A DNA stretch of 64,000 nt from contig NZ_JYIT01000080.1 of assembly GCF_000956545.1 (NCBI RefSeq), positions 62,001 to 126,000 of the forward strand, read 5' to 3'. This stretch comes from Microbacterium azadirachtae (lineage in GTDB: Bacteria; Actinomycetota; Actinomycetes; Actinomycetales; Microbacteriaceae). This document shows, piece after piece, positions 24,625-33,328 of the stretch. The position numbers and the translations under genes are program-made. Numbering within the stretch: the first letter of the stretch is position 1; each line of letters opens with the position of its first letter. The notes under the pieces were generated by a model. It saw nothing but the letters and a program-made list of their open reading frames with translations, searched no databases and was not told the origin of the DNA.

Positions 24625-25494
24625 TCAGCATCCTGGTGAGCCGGGACGTTCGCTGCAGGTGCCCTGGACGAGCGCGGTGTGGGCCCTGACCACGCGGACC
24701 TGCTGGCTCGCAGCCGGGCCGATCAGCGTGCCGTTGATCGGGATCCAGCCCGCGCCGAGGTCGACCTCGGCGGCGTAGGTGACGGTGACCGTCACGGTGT
24801 AGGTGCCCGGCTGCGTGTAGACGTGGCTCGTGTCGGTCGGGGTGAACTGCGCGAGACCGATGGCGCCCCAGGGGGCTCCCGCCGTGCTGCTCGTGCGCTT
24901 CCCGCCGTCGCCGTAATCGAACGCGTAGCCGACGGGAGTGAACCGGATGTTCAGCCCCCGCCCGAGAACGGTGCCCGGGATCGTTTCGGTCATCGCGCTG
25001 CTGACGAAGTTCGCGGGCAATCCGACGACGGCGATGTTGTCGGGCTCTCCCACGACGGTCGCGGTGCTGGGGACGAACCGGGCGAGATCGGAGACGGTGA
25101 CGCTCCAGCCCTGCGCGGCCGGCGCGAAGGGCTGTCCGCTGGCGACACCCACGGGAGTCAGCGAGCGGCAGAAGGCGCTCGGTGGGCCGGGGGTGGCCTC
25201 GCAGACCTCCTGCGGGGTTAGGGTCGGGGTGCCGCCGTCGGTGGAGTTGTCGGGATCGGCGGGGCCGCCGTTGGGATCGCTGCTTTCCGCTCCTGGACCG
25301 CCTTCAGTTTGCTGGTCCGTGATCGTTACGCCACCGCCAGCATCTGGATCGCAGAATCCGAGGGACGCTGCCTCGAAGCTGCATCCCGCGGTCGAGTCCG
25401 CAGACGCTGGTTCCGCGTTAAGGCCAGCGACGACAAATAGCTGGAGCATCACAATGCCTAGGCCAAGGGGCAGGACGTTCAGTGCGCGACGCAT
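24625..25494 (-). CDS. Secreted PKD-domain protein
   Basis: A 289-residue exported protein with an N-terminal signal (RALNVLPLGLGIVMLQLFVV). A Gly/Asp/Pro-rich linker (~60-110) and a PKD-type beta-sandwich follow (IRFTPVGYAFDYGDGGKRTS; HVYTQPGTYTVTVTVTYAAE). Six cysteines, with two near the C-terminus (GTCSERPGSPGC), suggest disulfides. It overlaps the upstream lipoprotein gene by 16 nt. The first third is less GC-rich than the rest, as though the 5' half was exchanged. Confidence 0.8.
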   Translation of the reverse strand: MRRALNVLPLGLGIVMLQLFVVAGLNAEPASADSTAGCSFEAASLGFCDPDAGGGVTITDQQTEGGPGAESSDPNGGPADPDNSTDGGTPTLTPQEVCEATPGPPSAFCRSLTPVGVASGQPFAPAAQGWSVTVSDLARFVPSTATVVGEPDNIAVVGLPANFVSSAMTETIPGTVLGRGLNIRFTPVGYAFDYGDGGKRTSSTAGAPWGAIGLAQFTPTDTSHVYTQPGTYTVTVTVTYAAEVDLGAGWIPINGTLIGPAASQQVRVVRAHTALVQGTCSERPGSPGC

Positions 25495-26054
25495 GTCTTC
25501 TCACTCGGATTTGATTCAGAGATCTTCAGCGAAGCGCCACTAGAGACCAAAAGGACTCGGATGCTGACCAAACTGCCTCGATCGGCAGGAGTCAAATCCG
25601 TACCGTCTTCCGCGATGACGCGACTGGCACTGACATCGAGACAAACATCCGCCTCGACTGTCTCAGCTTTGGAGTTGAACTCGGTGCCGCGAAAGTCCGT
25701 CAGCGCGTTGTTGCCAGCGACGCGAACCTTGCGTTCTTCAAGCATTCGACGAGTAGAAATATCATCTTCGAGCGCTTTACCAATCAAGAACGACTCCGGT
25801 TCAGTTGAAGCACCCGCTCGCCGTGCGTTGCCCGCATCCACATAGTCCCGGTACACCTGCTCCGCCGCTTTGAACGCCTCGGCCTTGCTCGCGAAGAGCG
25901 GGGTAGGCGTGGGCTTCGGAGCGGGGGCGGGAGCGCATCCCGCCAGGCCGACGGAGACCGCGAGGACGGCCGTCGCGATACCGAAGCGCAGAGCGGGAGC
26001 GGCACGCCGTCTGAGGAGGGGTCGCGGGAGAAGTGCGCTTCGCCGTGGATTCAT
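25479..26054 (-). CDS. Putative lipoprotein paired with the PKD protein
   Basis: A 191-residue protein with a basic N-terminus, a hydrophobic stretch and the lipobox VGLAGCAP, then a Pro-rich linker (APAPKPTPTP). A beta/alpha domain follows (AFKAAEQVYRDYVDAGNARR; VEADVCLDVSASRV), resembling SnoaL/NTF2-like sensor lipoproteins. The overlap with the PKD gene indicates coupling. An in-frame GTG 6 nt upstream is an alternative start. The 3' half has markedly lower GC than the surrounding genes. Confidence 0.72.
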   Translation of the reverse strand: MNPRRSALLPRPLLRRRAAPALRFGIATAVLAVSVGLAGCAPAPAPKPTPTPLFASKAEAFKAAEQVYRDYVDAGNARRAGASTEPESFLIGKALEDDISTRRMLEERKVRVAGNNALTDFRGTEFNSKAETVEADVCLDVSASRVIAEDGTDLTPADRGSLVSIRVLLVSSGASLKISESNPSEKTCVAH

Positions 26055-26130
26055 CCCCACACCGTAGCCAGATCCGTTTCACCGCCGCGGAAGTTATCCA
26101 CAGGCGCTTGTTTGGGAAGGGCGCGGCGCT

Positions 26131-26157
26131 CGTCTCGCTTCGCTCGCTCAACGACCG
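26131..26157. repeat. Dispersed GTTGAGCGAGCG repeat, copy C (inverted, intergenic)
   Basis: The complement of CGGTCGTTGAGCGAGCGAAG plus CGAGACG lies in the 131-bp gap between the lipoprotein start and the TetR stop. Apart from this copy I see nothing in the gap. Confidence 0.8.
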
Positions 26158-26185
26158 AGGGGAACAGCCTCGAGGAAGGATCCGC

Positions 26186-26770
26186 TCAACGGCCCCGGGG
26201 GCGGGCGGCGATTCCTTGCGTGACGAGCTCGACGAGGGCGTCCACGCGCGCCGCTGTCAGCGGGCGCCCGAGCAAGGCGGAGTACGACGTCGCCGCGAGG
26301 AACTGGTCCGCGACGGCGGCCGCATCGACATCGGGGCGCACGTCCCCCTCCTCCTGCGCACGGGTCACGCGTGCGACGATCCACGACACGACCGGATCCG
26401 CGAAGCGATGGTTCAGCGCCGCACCCCGCTCCGGGTCCGTCGCCGTCACCGCGATGAGCGCCCGCGCGAGCGCCACGTTCTCGGGACGCGACAGGTTCTC
26501 GCCCGCCAGGGTGAACCAGCCGCGCAGATCCGCCGTCAGGTCGTCGGAGAACGGCAGCGCGACGTCGGCGCCCGGAAGGCTGCCCTCCAGCAGCGCCTCG
26601 CCGAGGATCGCCGCCTTCGACGGCCACCACCGGTAGATCGTCTGCTTGGACACCCCGGCCTCCGCCGCGAGCCCCTCGATGGTCACCGCGTCGTAGCCGT
26701 CGGCCGCGAGCGCACGACGCATCGCCGCCAGCACGGACTGGCGGGCGTTCTCACTGCGCGGACGGGGCAC
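26186..26770 (-). CDS. TetR-family regulator
   Basis: A 194-residue regulator with a standard HTH (VLAAMRRALAADGYDAVTIEG; LAAEAGVSKQTIYRWWPSKA) and a TetR_C-type ligand domain. The GTG at 26770 is preferred because it starts just before the HTH helix, but GGAGG abuts it directly, so the true start may be further upstream. It is divergent from the SDR gene, which it probably represses. Confidence 0.82.
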   Translation of the reverse strand: MPRPRSENARQSVLAAMRRALAADGYDAVTIEGLAAEAGVSKQTIYRWWPSKAAILGEALLEGSLPGADVALPFSDDLTADLRGWFTLAGENLSRPENVALARALIAVTATDPERGAALNHRFADPVVSWIVARVTRAQEEGDVRPDVDAAAVADQFLAATSYSALLGRPLTAARVDALVELVTQGIAARPRGR

Positions 26771-26886
26771 CCTCCGAGCGTATCGAGGTGTACGCTCAGC
26801 AATAAGTGGACGCACCGTTGCGAAACCCGATCGCAGCAGCCGTCGCGTGCGGCGGAGCGGATCCACGGCGAACGAAGGAGACACCC

Positions 26887-27882
26887 ATGGCCCTGACCGC
26901 GAATTCCTCCATCGGCGACTGGCTGGCCGATCCGGCCGGCGGCGAACTCATCCGCGGGCTGCTCGCGCAGTCGGGGGCGAGCGCCGACTCGCTCACCCCC
27001 GTGCTGGGGCTGCCCCTGCAGCAGCTCGTCGTGATGAGCCAGGGTGCGATGCCGCAATCGGTCGTCGACGACCTCGTGCGCGCGGTCAACGGCGGCGAGA
27101 TCCCCGAGGACGCATCGCCGCACGGCTGGATCGAGCAGGTCACTCCCGGTCGTTTCACCGGCAAGACCGTGATCGTCACCGGGGCCGCGTCCGGCATCGG
27201 CAAGGCCACCGCCTCCCGCATCGCACGAGAGGGCGGTCGCGTCATCGCGTGCGACATCGCCGCCGAGAAGCTCGACGCGCTGGCCGCCGACCTCCCGGGA
27301 GTCGTCACGGTGGCCGGAGACCTCACGCAGCAGGACGCGATCGACCGTGTCGTCGCCGCCGCAGGCGACCGCATCGACGGACTCGCGAACGTCGCCGGCA
27401 TCAACGACGACTTCTCCCCGGCCGGCGAGACGCCCGACGCCGTCTGGGACCGCGTGATCGCGATCAACCTGACGGCGCCGTTCAAGCTCATGCGCGCCGT
27501 GCTCCCGATCATGGAGGCGAACGGACACGGATCCATCCTGAACGTCTCGAGCGAAGCGGGCCTGCGCGGCAACGCCTCGGGCAACGCCTACACGGCCAGC
27601 AAGCACGGCATCATCGGCGTCACCAAGTCGGCGGCCTTCATGTACGGACCGAAGGGGATCCGCGTGAACTCGGTCGCCCCCGGCGGCGTCGCGACCGGCA
27701 TCCCGATGCCTCCGCACATGTCGGAGTACGGATCCGGCCGGCTCGCCCCATTCCAGCAGGCCATCCCCACCGTCGCGACCGCCGAGCATCTCGCCGCCTC
27801 GATCACCTTCCTGCTCTCCGACGACGCGGTGAACATCAACGGCGCGATCCTCGCGTCGGACGGCGGCTGGTCGGTGCAGTAG
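26887..27882 (+). CDS. SDR oxidoreductase with extra N-terminal helical domain
   Basis: A 331-residue enzyme. Residues ~85-331 are a classical short-chain dehydrogenase/reductase: VIVTGAASGIGKATA (cofactor), NVAGIND, the catalytic Ser in ILNVSSEAG and YTASK (YxxxK). The Asp in VIACDIAAEK suggests NAD preference. The first ~80 residues (SIGDWLADPAGGELIRGLLA; LPLQQLVVMSQGAMPQSVVD) form a helical module also seen at the ends of some actinobacterial glycosidases and esterases. AAGGAG lies 7 nt before the ATG. The divergent TetR gene probably controls it. Confidence 0.88.
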   Translation: MALTANSSIGDWLADPAGGELIRGLLAQSGASADSLTPVLGLPLQQLVVMSQGAMPQSVVDDLVRAVNGGEIPEDASPHGWIEQVTPGRFTGKTVIVTGAASGIGKATASRIAREGGRVIACDIAAEKLDALAADLPGVVTVAGDLTQQDAIDRVVAAAGDRIDGLANVAGINDDFSPAGETPDAVWDRVIAINLTAPFKLMRAVLPIMEANGHGSILNVSSEAGLRGNASGNAYTASKHGIIGVTKSAAFMYGPKGIRVNSVAPGGVATGIPMPPHMSEYGSGRLAPFQQAIPTVATAEHLAASITFLLSDDAVNINGAILASDGGWSVQ

Positions 27883-27887
27883 CGCGC

Positions 27888-28490
27888 CTACTCGCCCCTC
27901 ACCGGCGCGTACTGCAGCAGCACGTTCGACGAGCCGGGGATCGGGGTCGCGCCGAGGGGGCGCAGACGCGCGGGGGCCCGGAACGCGGGGACGCCCTCGC
28001 CGATCGCGTCGGGGCCCATGATCAGGTCCAGCCGGTCGACCGCTCCCTCGGCGAGCAGCCCGTTCCACAGCGTCGCGCTCGCGAACACGACGATGTCGCC
28101 GCCGTCTGACGCTTTCTCCTCGGCCAGCGTCGCCGCGAGCCCGGCACGGCCCACGACCTTCGTGGTCCCGTGCCACGGGTTGTCCGCGGGGACGACGAAC
28201 CCGTCGCTCACCATGATCTTGGGCACGTCGCGGTACAGCCGGCTGAACTCACGGTTGACGGCGCTCAGCGCGGGGTTGGACGGGTCCTCGGGCGCATCGG
28301 CGATCAGCGGCCAGAACGAGCTGAACAGCTCGAACGACTTCCGGCCGAGCAGCACGGTGCCCGCCCCGCGCATCAGGTCGAGGTTGTGCGCGTCGAACCC
28401 CGCGTCGAGGTTCAGCACGAGGGGATTGCCGCCGGAGCCTGCGAAGAAGCCGTCGAGGGTGATGGCGTTGGAGACGATGAGCGAGCGCAT
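27888..28490 (-). CDS. RibD C-terminal/dihydrofolate-reductase-like protein
   Basis: A 200-residue NADPH-binding fold of the DHFR/RibD-C type (VSNAITLDGFFAG; LLGRKSFELFSSFWP; GDIVVFASATLWNGLLAEGAVDRLDLIMGP). Stand-alone actinobacterial members have no assigned substrate; it is not a true folA. It is convergent with the SDR gene with 5 nt between the stops. Confidence 0.85.
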   Translation of the reverse strand: MRSLIVSNAITLDGFFAGSGGNPLVLNLDAGFDAHNLDLMRGAGTVLLGRKSFELFSSFWPLIADAPEDPSNPALSAVNREFSRLYRDVPKIMVSDGFVVPADNPWHGTTKVVGRAGLAATLAEEKASDGGDIVVFASATLWNGLLAEGAVDRLDLIMGPDAIGEGVPAFRAPARLRPLGATPIPGSSNVLLQYAPVRGE

Positions 28491-28642
28491 GAGCGTTCCT
28501 TTCCTGGCTGAAGAGGTGCGTACACAGGTGCAGAGACACCGGATCCGCGGAACTCATCGGTCACCCGGAAGATTCTTCGGAATCCACGGAGCCGTCGACC
28601 GGTCCCTCATGCACGGACGGCCCGGTCTCCTCCCTTTCCCGA

Positions 28643-28713
28643 ACACAGCGCAGGAGAATCGTCACACTCCGCCTCCCTCCGCCCGCTGACCTGCAGGATC
28701 TCCTGCGTCATGT
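28643..28713. repeat. Imperfect inverted repeat, copy 2 of the CGCAGGAGA family
   Basis: Arms at 28643-28660 and 28696-28713 share the core CGCAGGAGA/TCTCCTGCG with several mismatches outside it. It lies in the ~300-bp gap upstream of the RibD-like gene; I see no gene in that gap. Confidence 0.55.
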
Positions 28714-28788
28714 CCAGCCAGGGGAGCCGGGATCCCGCCCGATGCGCGGCGCGCTGCGGGACATCCCGATGCCGTCGCGCGGCTTCGG

Positions 28789-28974
28789 TCAGTTCTCGCG
28801 GTCGTCGGAACCGGTCTCGGCCGCGATCCGGTCGGCCTCCGCGCTGTCGATCGCGTCGTCGTCGCGGTCCGGGTCGAGCTTCTCGTGACCGTCCGGTTCC
28901 TCCACGAGCGGCGGGTCGGAGAGCTCGTCCTCCGGGTCCTCGGGCACCAGCGGCATCTGCGGGTTGTTCGTCAT
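28789..28974 (-). CDS. Small acidic hypothetical protein (61 aa)
   Basis: A highly acidic soluble peptide (MTNNPQMPLVPEDPEDELSD..., ending AETGSDDREN), probably disordered. AAGGAG lies 6 nt before the ATG at 28974, which is why the 23-codon upstream extension is dropped. Similar acidic, Asp/Pro-rich small proteins are frequent in this family of bacteria. No function is known. Confidence 0.6.
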   Translation of the reverse strand: MTNNPQMPLVPEDPEDELSDPPLVEEPDGHEKLDPDRDDDAIDSAEADRIAAETGSDDREN

Positions 28975-29149
28975 GGCCTGCTCCTTCGCGTTCGGGCGTC
29001 CGGCCGGAACCGTCCTCCGTGAAGGACGCCGCACCGGGCGCACCGCACACGCTAGGGGCGCCCGACCGCGACGTCTGCGGTCTTGTCACCGCGCCCCCGG
29101 CGTGCTAGCTCAGGGCAGCGACCGCCCGAGCGCCTCCCCAGGTCCTCCC

Positions 29150-29266
29150 TCAGGTCCTCCCGCAGCTCCCGGCACGCTCGTAGCGCGCATGATCCCGGAT
29201 CGGCTCGACGAGCGCGGGCAGGTCTTCCCGGCGGACGCGACGGATCTCGGGTGCGTCAGCAGTCAC
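29150..29266 (-). pseudogene. N-terminal remnant of a GNAT acetyltransferase
   Basis: A 38-codon frame begins with GTG overlapping the rhodanese stop and reads VTADAPEIRRVRREDLPALV, then EPIRDHARYERA. This is the usual N-terminus of GNAT enzymes (IRR..EDLPALVELIREHA.YER). It then runs off frame to a stop, and the acetyl-CoA motif is missing. Past the stop, another frame continues ELREDLREDLGRR-like sequence. This looks like a gene broken by frameshift and deletion. Confidence 0.55.
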
Positions 29267-29699
29267 AGGTGACCGTGCTCAGCGGCGCCGTGAGGGGATC
29301 CTTGGCGCGCACGACGGGCCCGTGCGCGTCCTCGACGGGATAGCCCTCCCGCGCCCAGTACTCGAAGCCGCCGATCATCTCCTTGACCTGGTAGCCGAGC
29401 CGAGCGAACTCCAGCGCGGCGCGCGTCGAACCGTTGCAGCCGGGCCCCCAGCAGTAGGTGACGACAGGCAGGTCGAGGGGGATCTCGGCGAGCGCACGCT
29501 CGGCGATCTCGGCGGTCGGCATGTGCACCGCTCCGACGATCCGTCCCTGCGCCCAGGCCGCGCCGCCGCGGGAGTCGATCAGCACGAAGCCCGCCCCCTG
29601 CTCCTGTGCGGAGTGCACGTCGGAGGCGTCGGTCTCGAAGGCCAGCTTGCCGGCGAAATGGGCAACGAGCAGATCGGCAGAAGGAGCAGTCGATGTCAT
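29256..29699 (-). CDS. Rhodanese-domain protein
   Basis: A 147-residue single-domain sulfurtransferase-like protein. It has IDSRGGAAWAQGRIVGAVHM and the active-site loop YCWGPGCNGST, with a catalytic-type Cys and a second Cys. The C-terminus ends CDC, giving a further Cys pair. It is divergent from an Lrp-type gene that may regulate it. A broken GNAT gene sits directly downstream. Confidence 0.88.
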   Translation of the reverse strand: MTSTAPSADLLVAHFAGKLAFETDASDVHSAQEQGAGFVLIDSRGGAAWAQGRIVGAVHMPTAEIAERALAEIPLDLPVVTYCWGPGCNGSTRAALEFARLGYQVKEMIGGFEYWAREGYPVEDAHGPVVRAKDPLTAPLSTVTCDC

Positions 29700-29792
29700 G
29701 CCTGAAACGCTATTCACGCGCTTCAGCGATGTGAAGGCCGCTTCCACGGCAGTCCGAAGAAAACGGCGTCGATTTCGTGGCAATCTTGGCGC

Positions 29793-30254
29793 ATGGCCGT
29801 GAATCTCCCATTTCAGCCCGACAAGGTCGACGCAGCGATCCTGAAGGAGCTGCAGGCCAACGGCCGCCAGAGCATCGCCGACCTGGCCCGGCGCATCACC
29901 ATGAGCCACAGCGCCGCCGCCGAGCGCGTGCGCAGGCTCGAGGAGGCCGGCGTCATCAGCGGCTACGCCGCTCAGGTCGACCCGGAGCGGCTGGGGTTCA
30001 CCATCCTCGCCTACCTGCGCCTGCGCTACCCGAGCAGCGTCTACGAACCGCTGCATGAGCTGCTCGCGGGCCTGCCGGAAGTGATCGAGGCGCATCACGT
30101 CACCGGAGACGACTGCTTCATCATGAAGGTCGTCGCGACCAGCATGAAGCACCTCGAACAGGTGAGCGGCAGGATCGGCACACTCGGCAGCGTGACCACG
30201 AGCGTCGTCTACTCGTCCCCGCTGCCGCCCCGGCCCCTGCTGCCGCCGGCGTGA
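29793..30254 (+). CDS. Lrp/AsnC-family regulator
   Basis: A 153-residue regulator with an HTH (VDAAILKELQANGRQSIADL; TMSHSAAAERVRRLEEAGVI) and a RAM domain (VIEAHHVTGDDCFIMKVVA). It is divergent from the rhodanese gene, 93 nt between the starts. The pair suggests sulfur-amino-acid-linked control; the ligand is unknown. Confidence 0.9.
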   Translation: MAVNLPFQPDKVDAAILKELQANGRQSIADLARRITMSHSAAAERVRRLEEAGVISGYAAQVDPERLGFTILAYLRLRYPSSVYEPLHELLAGLPEVIEAHHVTGDDCFIMKVVATSMKHLEQVSGRIGTLGSVTTSVVYSSPLPPRPLLPPA

Positions 30255-30288
30255 GCGCCGCGCCGCCGACCTGGCGCGGTCGCCGGGC

Positions 30289-31254
30289 TCAGCGCTCGGA
30301 TACCGCGCGTTCGATGACCCGCGGATCCAGGAACGATGCGATCCACGAGATCTCGGATCCGCGGAAGCCGAGCGCCATGACCGCGCCGGGCCGCCAGACG
30401 CCGTCGGTCTGCTGATCGGCGACGAGCGCCGGCATGCCGTTGACCAGCACGTGCTCGCGCACGCGCCAGGGCGTGACGAGCGACCGCTCGGCGAAGAACG
30501 CGGCGACATCGGCGATCCCGTCGAACCAGGCGGGGAGCGGCGGCATCGTGAGGCGGACATCCTCGGTGAGCAACCCGACGATCCCCGGCACGTCGCCCGC
30601 CTCGAAGGCGGCCACGAACGCGTCGACGGCGCGCTGCTGAGCCGGATTACGGACGGTTCCTCGGTCCGCGGCCGCTTCGGCGCCGGCTCTGCTCGCGCGG
30701 GCCCGCTGCAGGGCGCTGTTCACGGCGGCGACGCTCGTCTCGAGAGCCTCGGCCGTCTCGGCGGCGGAGAAGTCCAGCACGTCGCGCAGGATGAGCACCG
30801 CTCGCTGACCCGGCGGGAGCTGCTGCAGCGCCGCGAGGAAGGCGAGCGAGATCGCATCGCGGCGCTCCGCCGCCTCTGCGGGGTCGTCGGCCGACGCGAT
30901 CCAGGGCTCCAGCCACGCCGTCGCATCGTCGGGAGCGCCGAGATCGCCGAGCGGATCCCGCGCCGGATGCGCGTCCCACGACAGCACCCGCGCGGGCCGG
31001 CGCTCCGCGATCCGCAGGCTCGTGCGCGTCGCGATCCGGTACAGCCAGGTGCGCAGCGAGCTGTGGCCCGCGAACCCGGCGATGCCGCGCCAGGCGGCCA
31101 TCAGCGCCTCCTGCGTCGCGTCCTCGGCGTCGGCGAGCGAGCCCAGGATCCGGTAGCCGTGCCGTTGCAGCTCCCGACGGTGCGGCCCGACGAGCGTGGC
31201 GAACGCCGACTCGTCGCCGCCCCGGGCGCGGTCGAGCAGCACCGCATCCGTCAT
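30289..31254 (-). CDS. SigJ-like ECF sigma factor with SnoaL-type C-terminus
   Basis: A 321-residue sigma factor. Region 2 (EDATQEALMAAWRGIAGF; LRTWLYRIATRTSLRI) and region 4 (LPPGQRAVLILRDVLDFSAA) are followed by a SnoaL/NTF2-like domain (~205-321, AVDAFVAAFEAGDVPGIVGL; MPPLPAWFDGIADVAAFFAE). In SigJ-type factors this extra domain replaces a separate anti-sigma factor and senses an unknown signal. GGAG lies 6 nt before the ATG. It stands alone. Confidence 0.88.
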   Translation of the reverse strand: MTDAVLLDRARGGDESAFATLVGPHRRELQRHGYRILGSLADAEDATQEALMAAWRGIAGFAGHSSLRTWLYRIATRTSLRIAERRPARVLSWDAHPARDPLGDLGAPDDATAWLEPWIASADDPAEAAERRDAISLAFLAALQQLPPGQRAVLILRDVLDFSAAETAEALETSVAAVNSALQRARASRAGAEAAADRGTVRNPAQQRAVDAFVAAFEAGDVPGIVGLLTEDVRLTMPPLPAWFDGIADVAAFFAERSLVTPWRVREHVLVNGMPALVADQQTDGVWRPGAVMALGFRGSEISWIASFLDPRVIERAVSER

Positions 31255-31339
31255 GCGCGCTCCATCGCCATGCCGCGAGCGTAGCGCCCGCGGCCGACGC
31301 CCCTCACGCCCCTCACGCCCTTGGGCGATCCCTGCGGCG

Positions 31340-32941
31340 TCAGCCGCCCAGGCCGTCGTCGAAGACCTGCAGCGCGGAGGTGTCGTTCGTCGCGTCGGTG
31401 CGCGCCAGGCGCGTGCCGCGGAAGAACTCCGGCGAGGCCTTCGCCTGCACGAACATGAGGATCACACCGAGGCCGAGCACGGTCACGCCGATGATGCCCA
31501 CCAGGCCGATCCCGCCGATGCTGCTTCCGGATCCGGCCTCCGGATCCATGGCGTCGATGGTCGTCTTCACGAAGACGATCAGCAGCAGGATCCCGCCGAG
31601 GCCCGGCAGCACGACCTTCATCATGATCGAGCCGAAGCCCTCACGGAAGGCGGACTTGCGGAAGTACCAGGGGCTCGCGAGCGCGGTGACGCCGTAGTAG
31701 AAGCAGACCATCATGCCGAGCGCGGTGATCGTGTCCCACAGCACGTCCTCGCTGATGAAGCGCATGACCGCATAGAACACCGAGGCGACGATCGACGACA
31801 GGAGCAGCGCCACGTGCGGCGACTTGTACTTCGGGTGCACCTTCTTGAGCGACGGCGGCAGCGCGCCGTAGTGCGACATCGCGAGAAGCGTGCGCGCCGG
31901 CGAGATGGCGGTCGAGTTGATCGACGCCATGGCACTGACGAGGATCGCGAGGGAGAGCAGGATCGCGGCCGGGCCCATGACGGGATGCGCGAGCGCCGCG
32001 AACACGTTCTCGATGATGTCGGGGTTGCCGAGCCCGGTGGGGCCGTCGCCGAGACCCGCGTAGGCGACGGTGGCCGTCGCGGTGCCGACGTAGAGGACGA
32101 CCAGGATCGCGACGAGGATCATCGCGGCCTTGCTCTCGGTGGACAGACGGCCCTTGGACGGCTTGGTCTCCTCACCCATCGTGAGCACCGTGTCCCAGCC
32201 CCAGTACACGAAGATCGACACCGCGATGCCGGCGGCGAAGGCGCTGAAGCTCGACACCTCGAACGGGTTGAACCAGCTGAGTTCAGGAAGCTTGGCCTCC
32301 TTGTTGGCGGGGTCGCCCGCCCCGACGAACATCGCGACGACGAACCACACCATGACCGCCATCTGGAAGATCACGGTGATGTACTGGAACACCTTGGTCG
32401 AGGTCATGCCGCGGTACGAGATGAGCGTCGCGAGGGCCATGAACGCCAGGCACACCGCGATGTTGATGAACTTGTTCGCCGCGAGGTCGGCGATCGACGG
32501 ATCCCCGACGAGGATGCTGATCGACTGGAACAGGAACTCGACGGCGATGCCGGCGAGATTCGACAGCACGAGCACGGTCGCCGCGATCAGGCCCCATCCG
32601 GCCATCCATCCGACCCATGGGCCGAACGCGCGCGTCGCCCATGTGAAGGAGGTGCCCGAGTCGGGCATCGCGGAATTCAGAGCGCGGTAGCCGAGTGCGA
32701 CGAGCAGCATGGGGATGAAGCCCATGAGGAAGATCGCGGGCGTCTGGTACCCGACCTCGCTCGCCGCGGGGCCGACCGCGGCGGTCAGCGTGTACGCCGG
32801 TGCACACGTCGAGATCCCGATCACCAGCGCGCCGAGCACCCCGACGGTGCCGGTCGGAAGGCCCTTCTTGCTGATGCCCGTGACCGAGTCGAGCGTGCGC
32901 GTCGCCGGGTCGGGCGCTCCCTGGTCGTACTTCACACTCAT
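31340..32941 (-). CDS. APC-superfamily amino-acid permease
   Basis: A 533-residue, ~12-14-helix permease (GTVGVLGALVIGISTCAPAY; YRALNSAMPDSGTSFTWATR; FVYWGWDTVLTMGEETKPSK). These match APC transporters of the AmyE/'YhdG-like' actinobacterial group that take up amino acids or polyamines. The substrate is not inferable. The start at 32941 is chosen for its AGGA and for the family's short cytosolic N-tail; the frame stays open upstream but is Arg-rich. Confidence 0.85.
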   Translation of the reverse strand: MSVKYDQGAPDPATRTLDSVTGISKKGLPTGTVGVLGALVIGISTCAPAYTLTAAVGPAASEVGYQTPAIFLMGFIPMLLVALGYRALNSAMPDSGTSFTWATRAFGPWVGWMAGWGLIAATVLVLSNLAGIAVEFLFQSISILVGDPSIADLAANKFINIAVCLAFMALATLISYRGMTSTKVFQYITVIFQMAVMVWFVVAMFVGAGDPANKEAKLPELSWFNPFEVSSFSAFAAGIAVSIFVYWGWDTVLTMGEETKPSKGRLSTESKAAMILVAILVVLYVGTATATVAYAGLGDGPTGLGNPDIIENVFAALAHPVMGPAAILLSLAILVSAMASINSTAISPARTLLAMSHYGALPPSLKKVHPKYKSPHVALLLSSIVASVFYAVMRFISEDVLWDTITALGMMVCFYYGVTALASPWYFRKSAFREGFGSIMMKVVLPGLGGILLLIVFVKTTIDAMDPEAGSGSSIGGIGLVGIIGVTVLGLGVILMFVQAKASPEFFRGTRLARTDATNDTSALQVFDDGLGG

Positions 32942-33170
32942 CAGGATCCTGCCTTCCCGCACGTGGACATCGCCACGGATGCTGCGTCGCAGGGCGGTCG
33001 CCCCGCTGCGTCCCCCCGTCGAGTCTATGGGTTCGCTGGAGGATTGCTTCGCGGCGCCTGGAAGAAGGCCGGGCACGACGGCAACGGCCCCCTCCCGCCC
33101 GGCTCGGATCCGAACCACGTGACGATTTGCACACGGCGTGACGACCGACACCCGATCTCGCCGGATCCGC

Positions 33171-33203
33171 GTGCTGATCGTCGCATGGTGTGCTGATCGT
33201 CGC
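33171..33203. repeat. Short direct repeat upstream of purL
   Basis: GTGCTGATCGTCGC occurs at 33171-33184 and 33190-33203, 19 bp apart, so about two helical turns. It is the only structure I see in the 387-bp gap (32942-33328) between the divergent APC permease and purL, and could be a regulator site. Confidence 0.4.
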
Positions 33204-33328
33204 GCGGGCGCACGCTGGCCCGCGATGCGGTCACCTCGCAGGCAGGGCTATGAAAGTGAGGGCGGCGATCAACCGCTGAAACACACCTAAACTGGATCCC
33301 GCCCCGCCGGCCCGATCTTGGAGTGCGT

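Noticed and set aside
22685..24631. A 648-codon open frame antisense to the helicase and NERD genes
   Set aside because: Arg/Ala/Asp/Glu-rich translation with no domain, while the plus strand has complete catalytic motifs.
26131..26157. An insertion-sequence end or attachment site at the GTTGAGCGAGCG repeat
   Set aside because: No transposase or integrase is near any copy and no flanking duplication is evident by eye.
32942..33151. Upstream in-frame extension of the APC permease
   Set aside because: The extra 70 residues are Ser/Arg-rich and not like a permease N-terminus; a start with AGGA lies at 32941.
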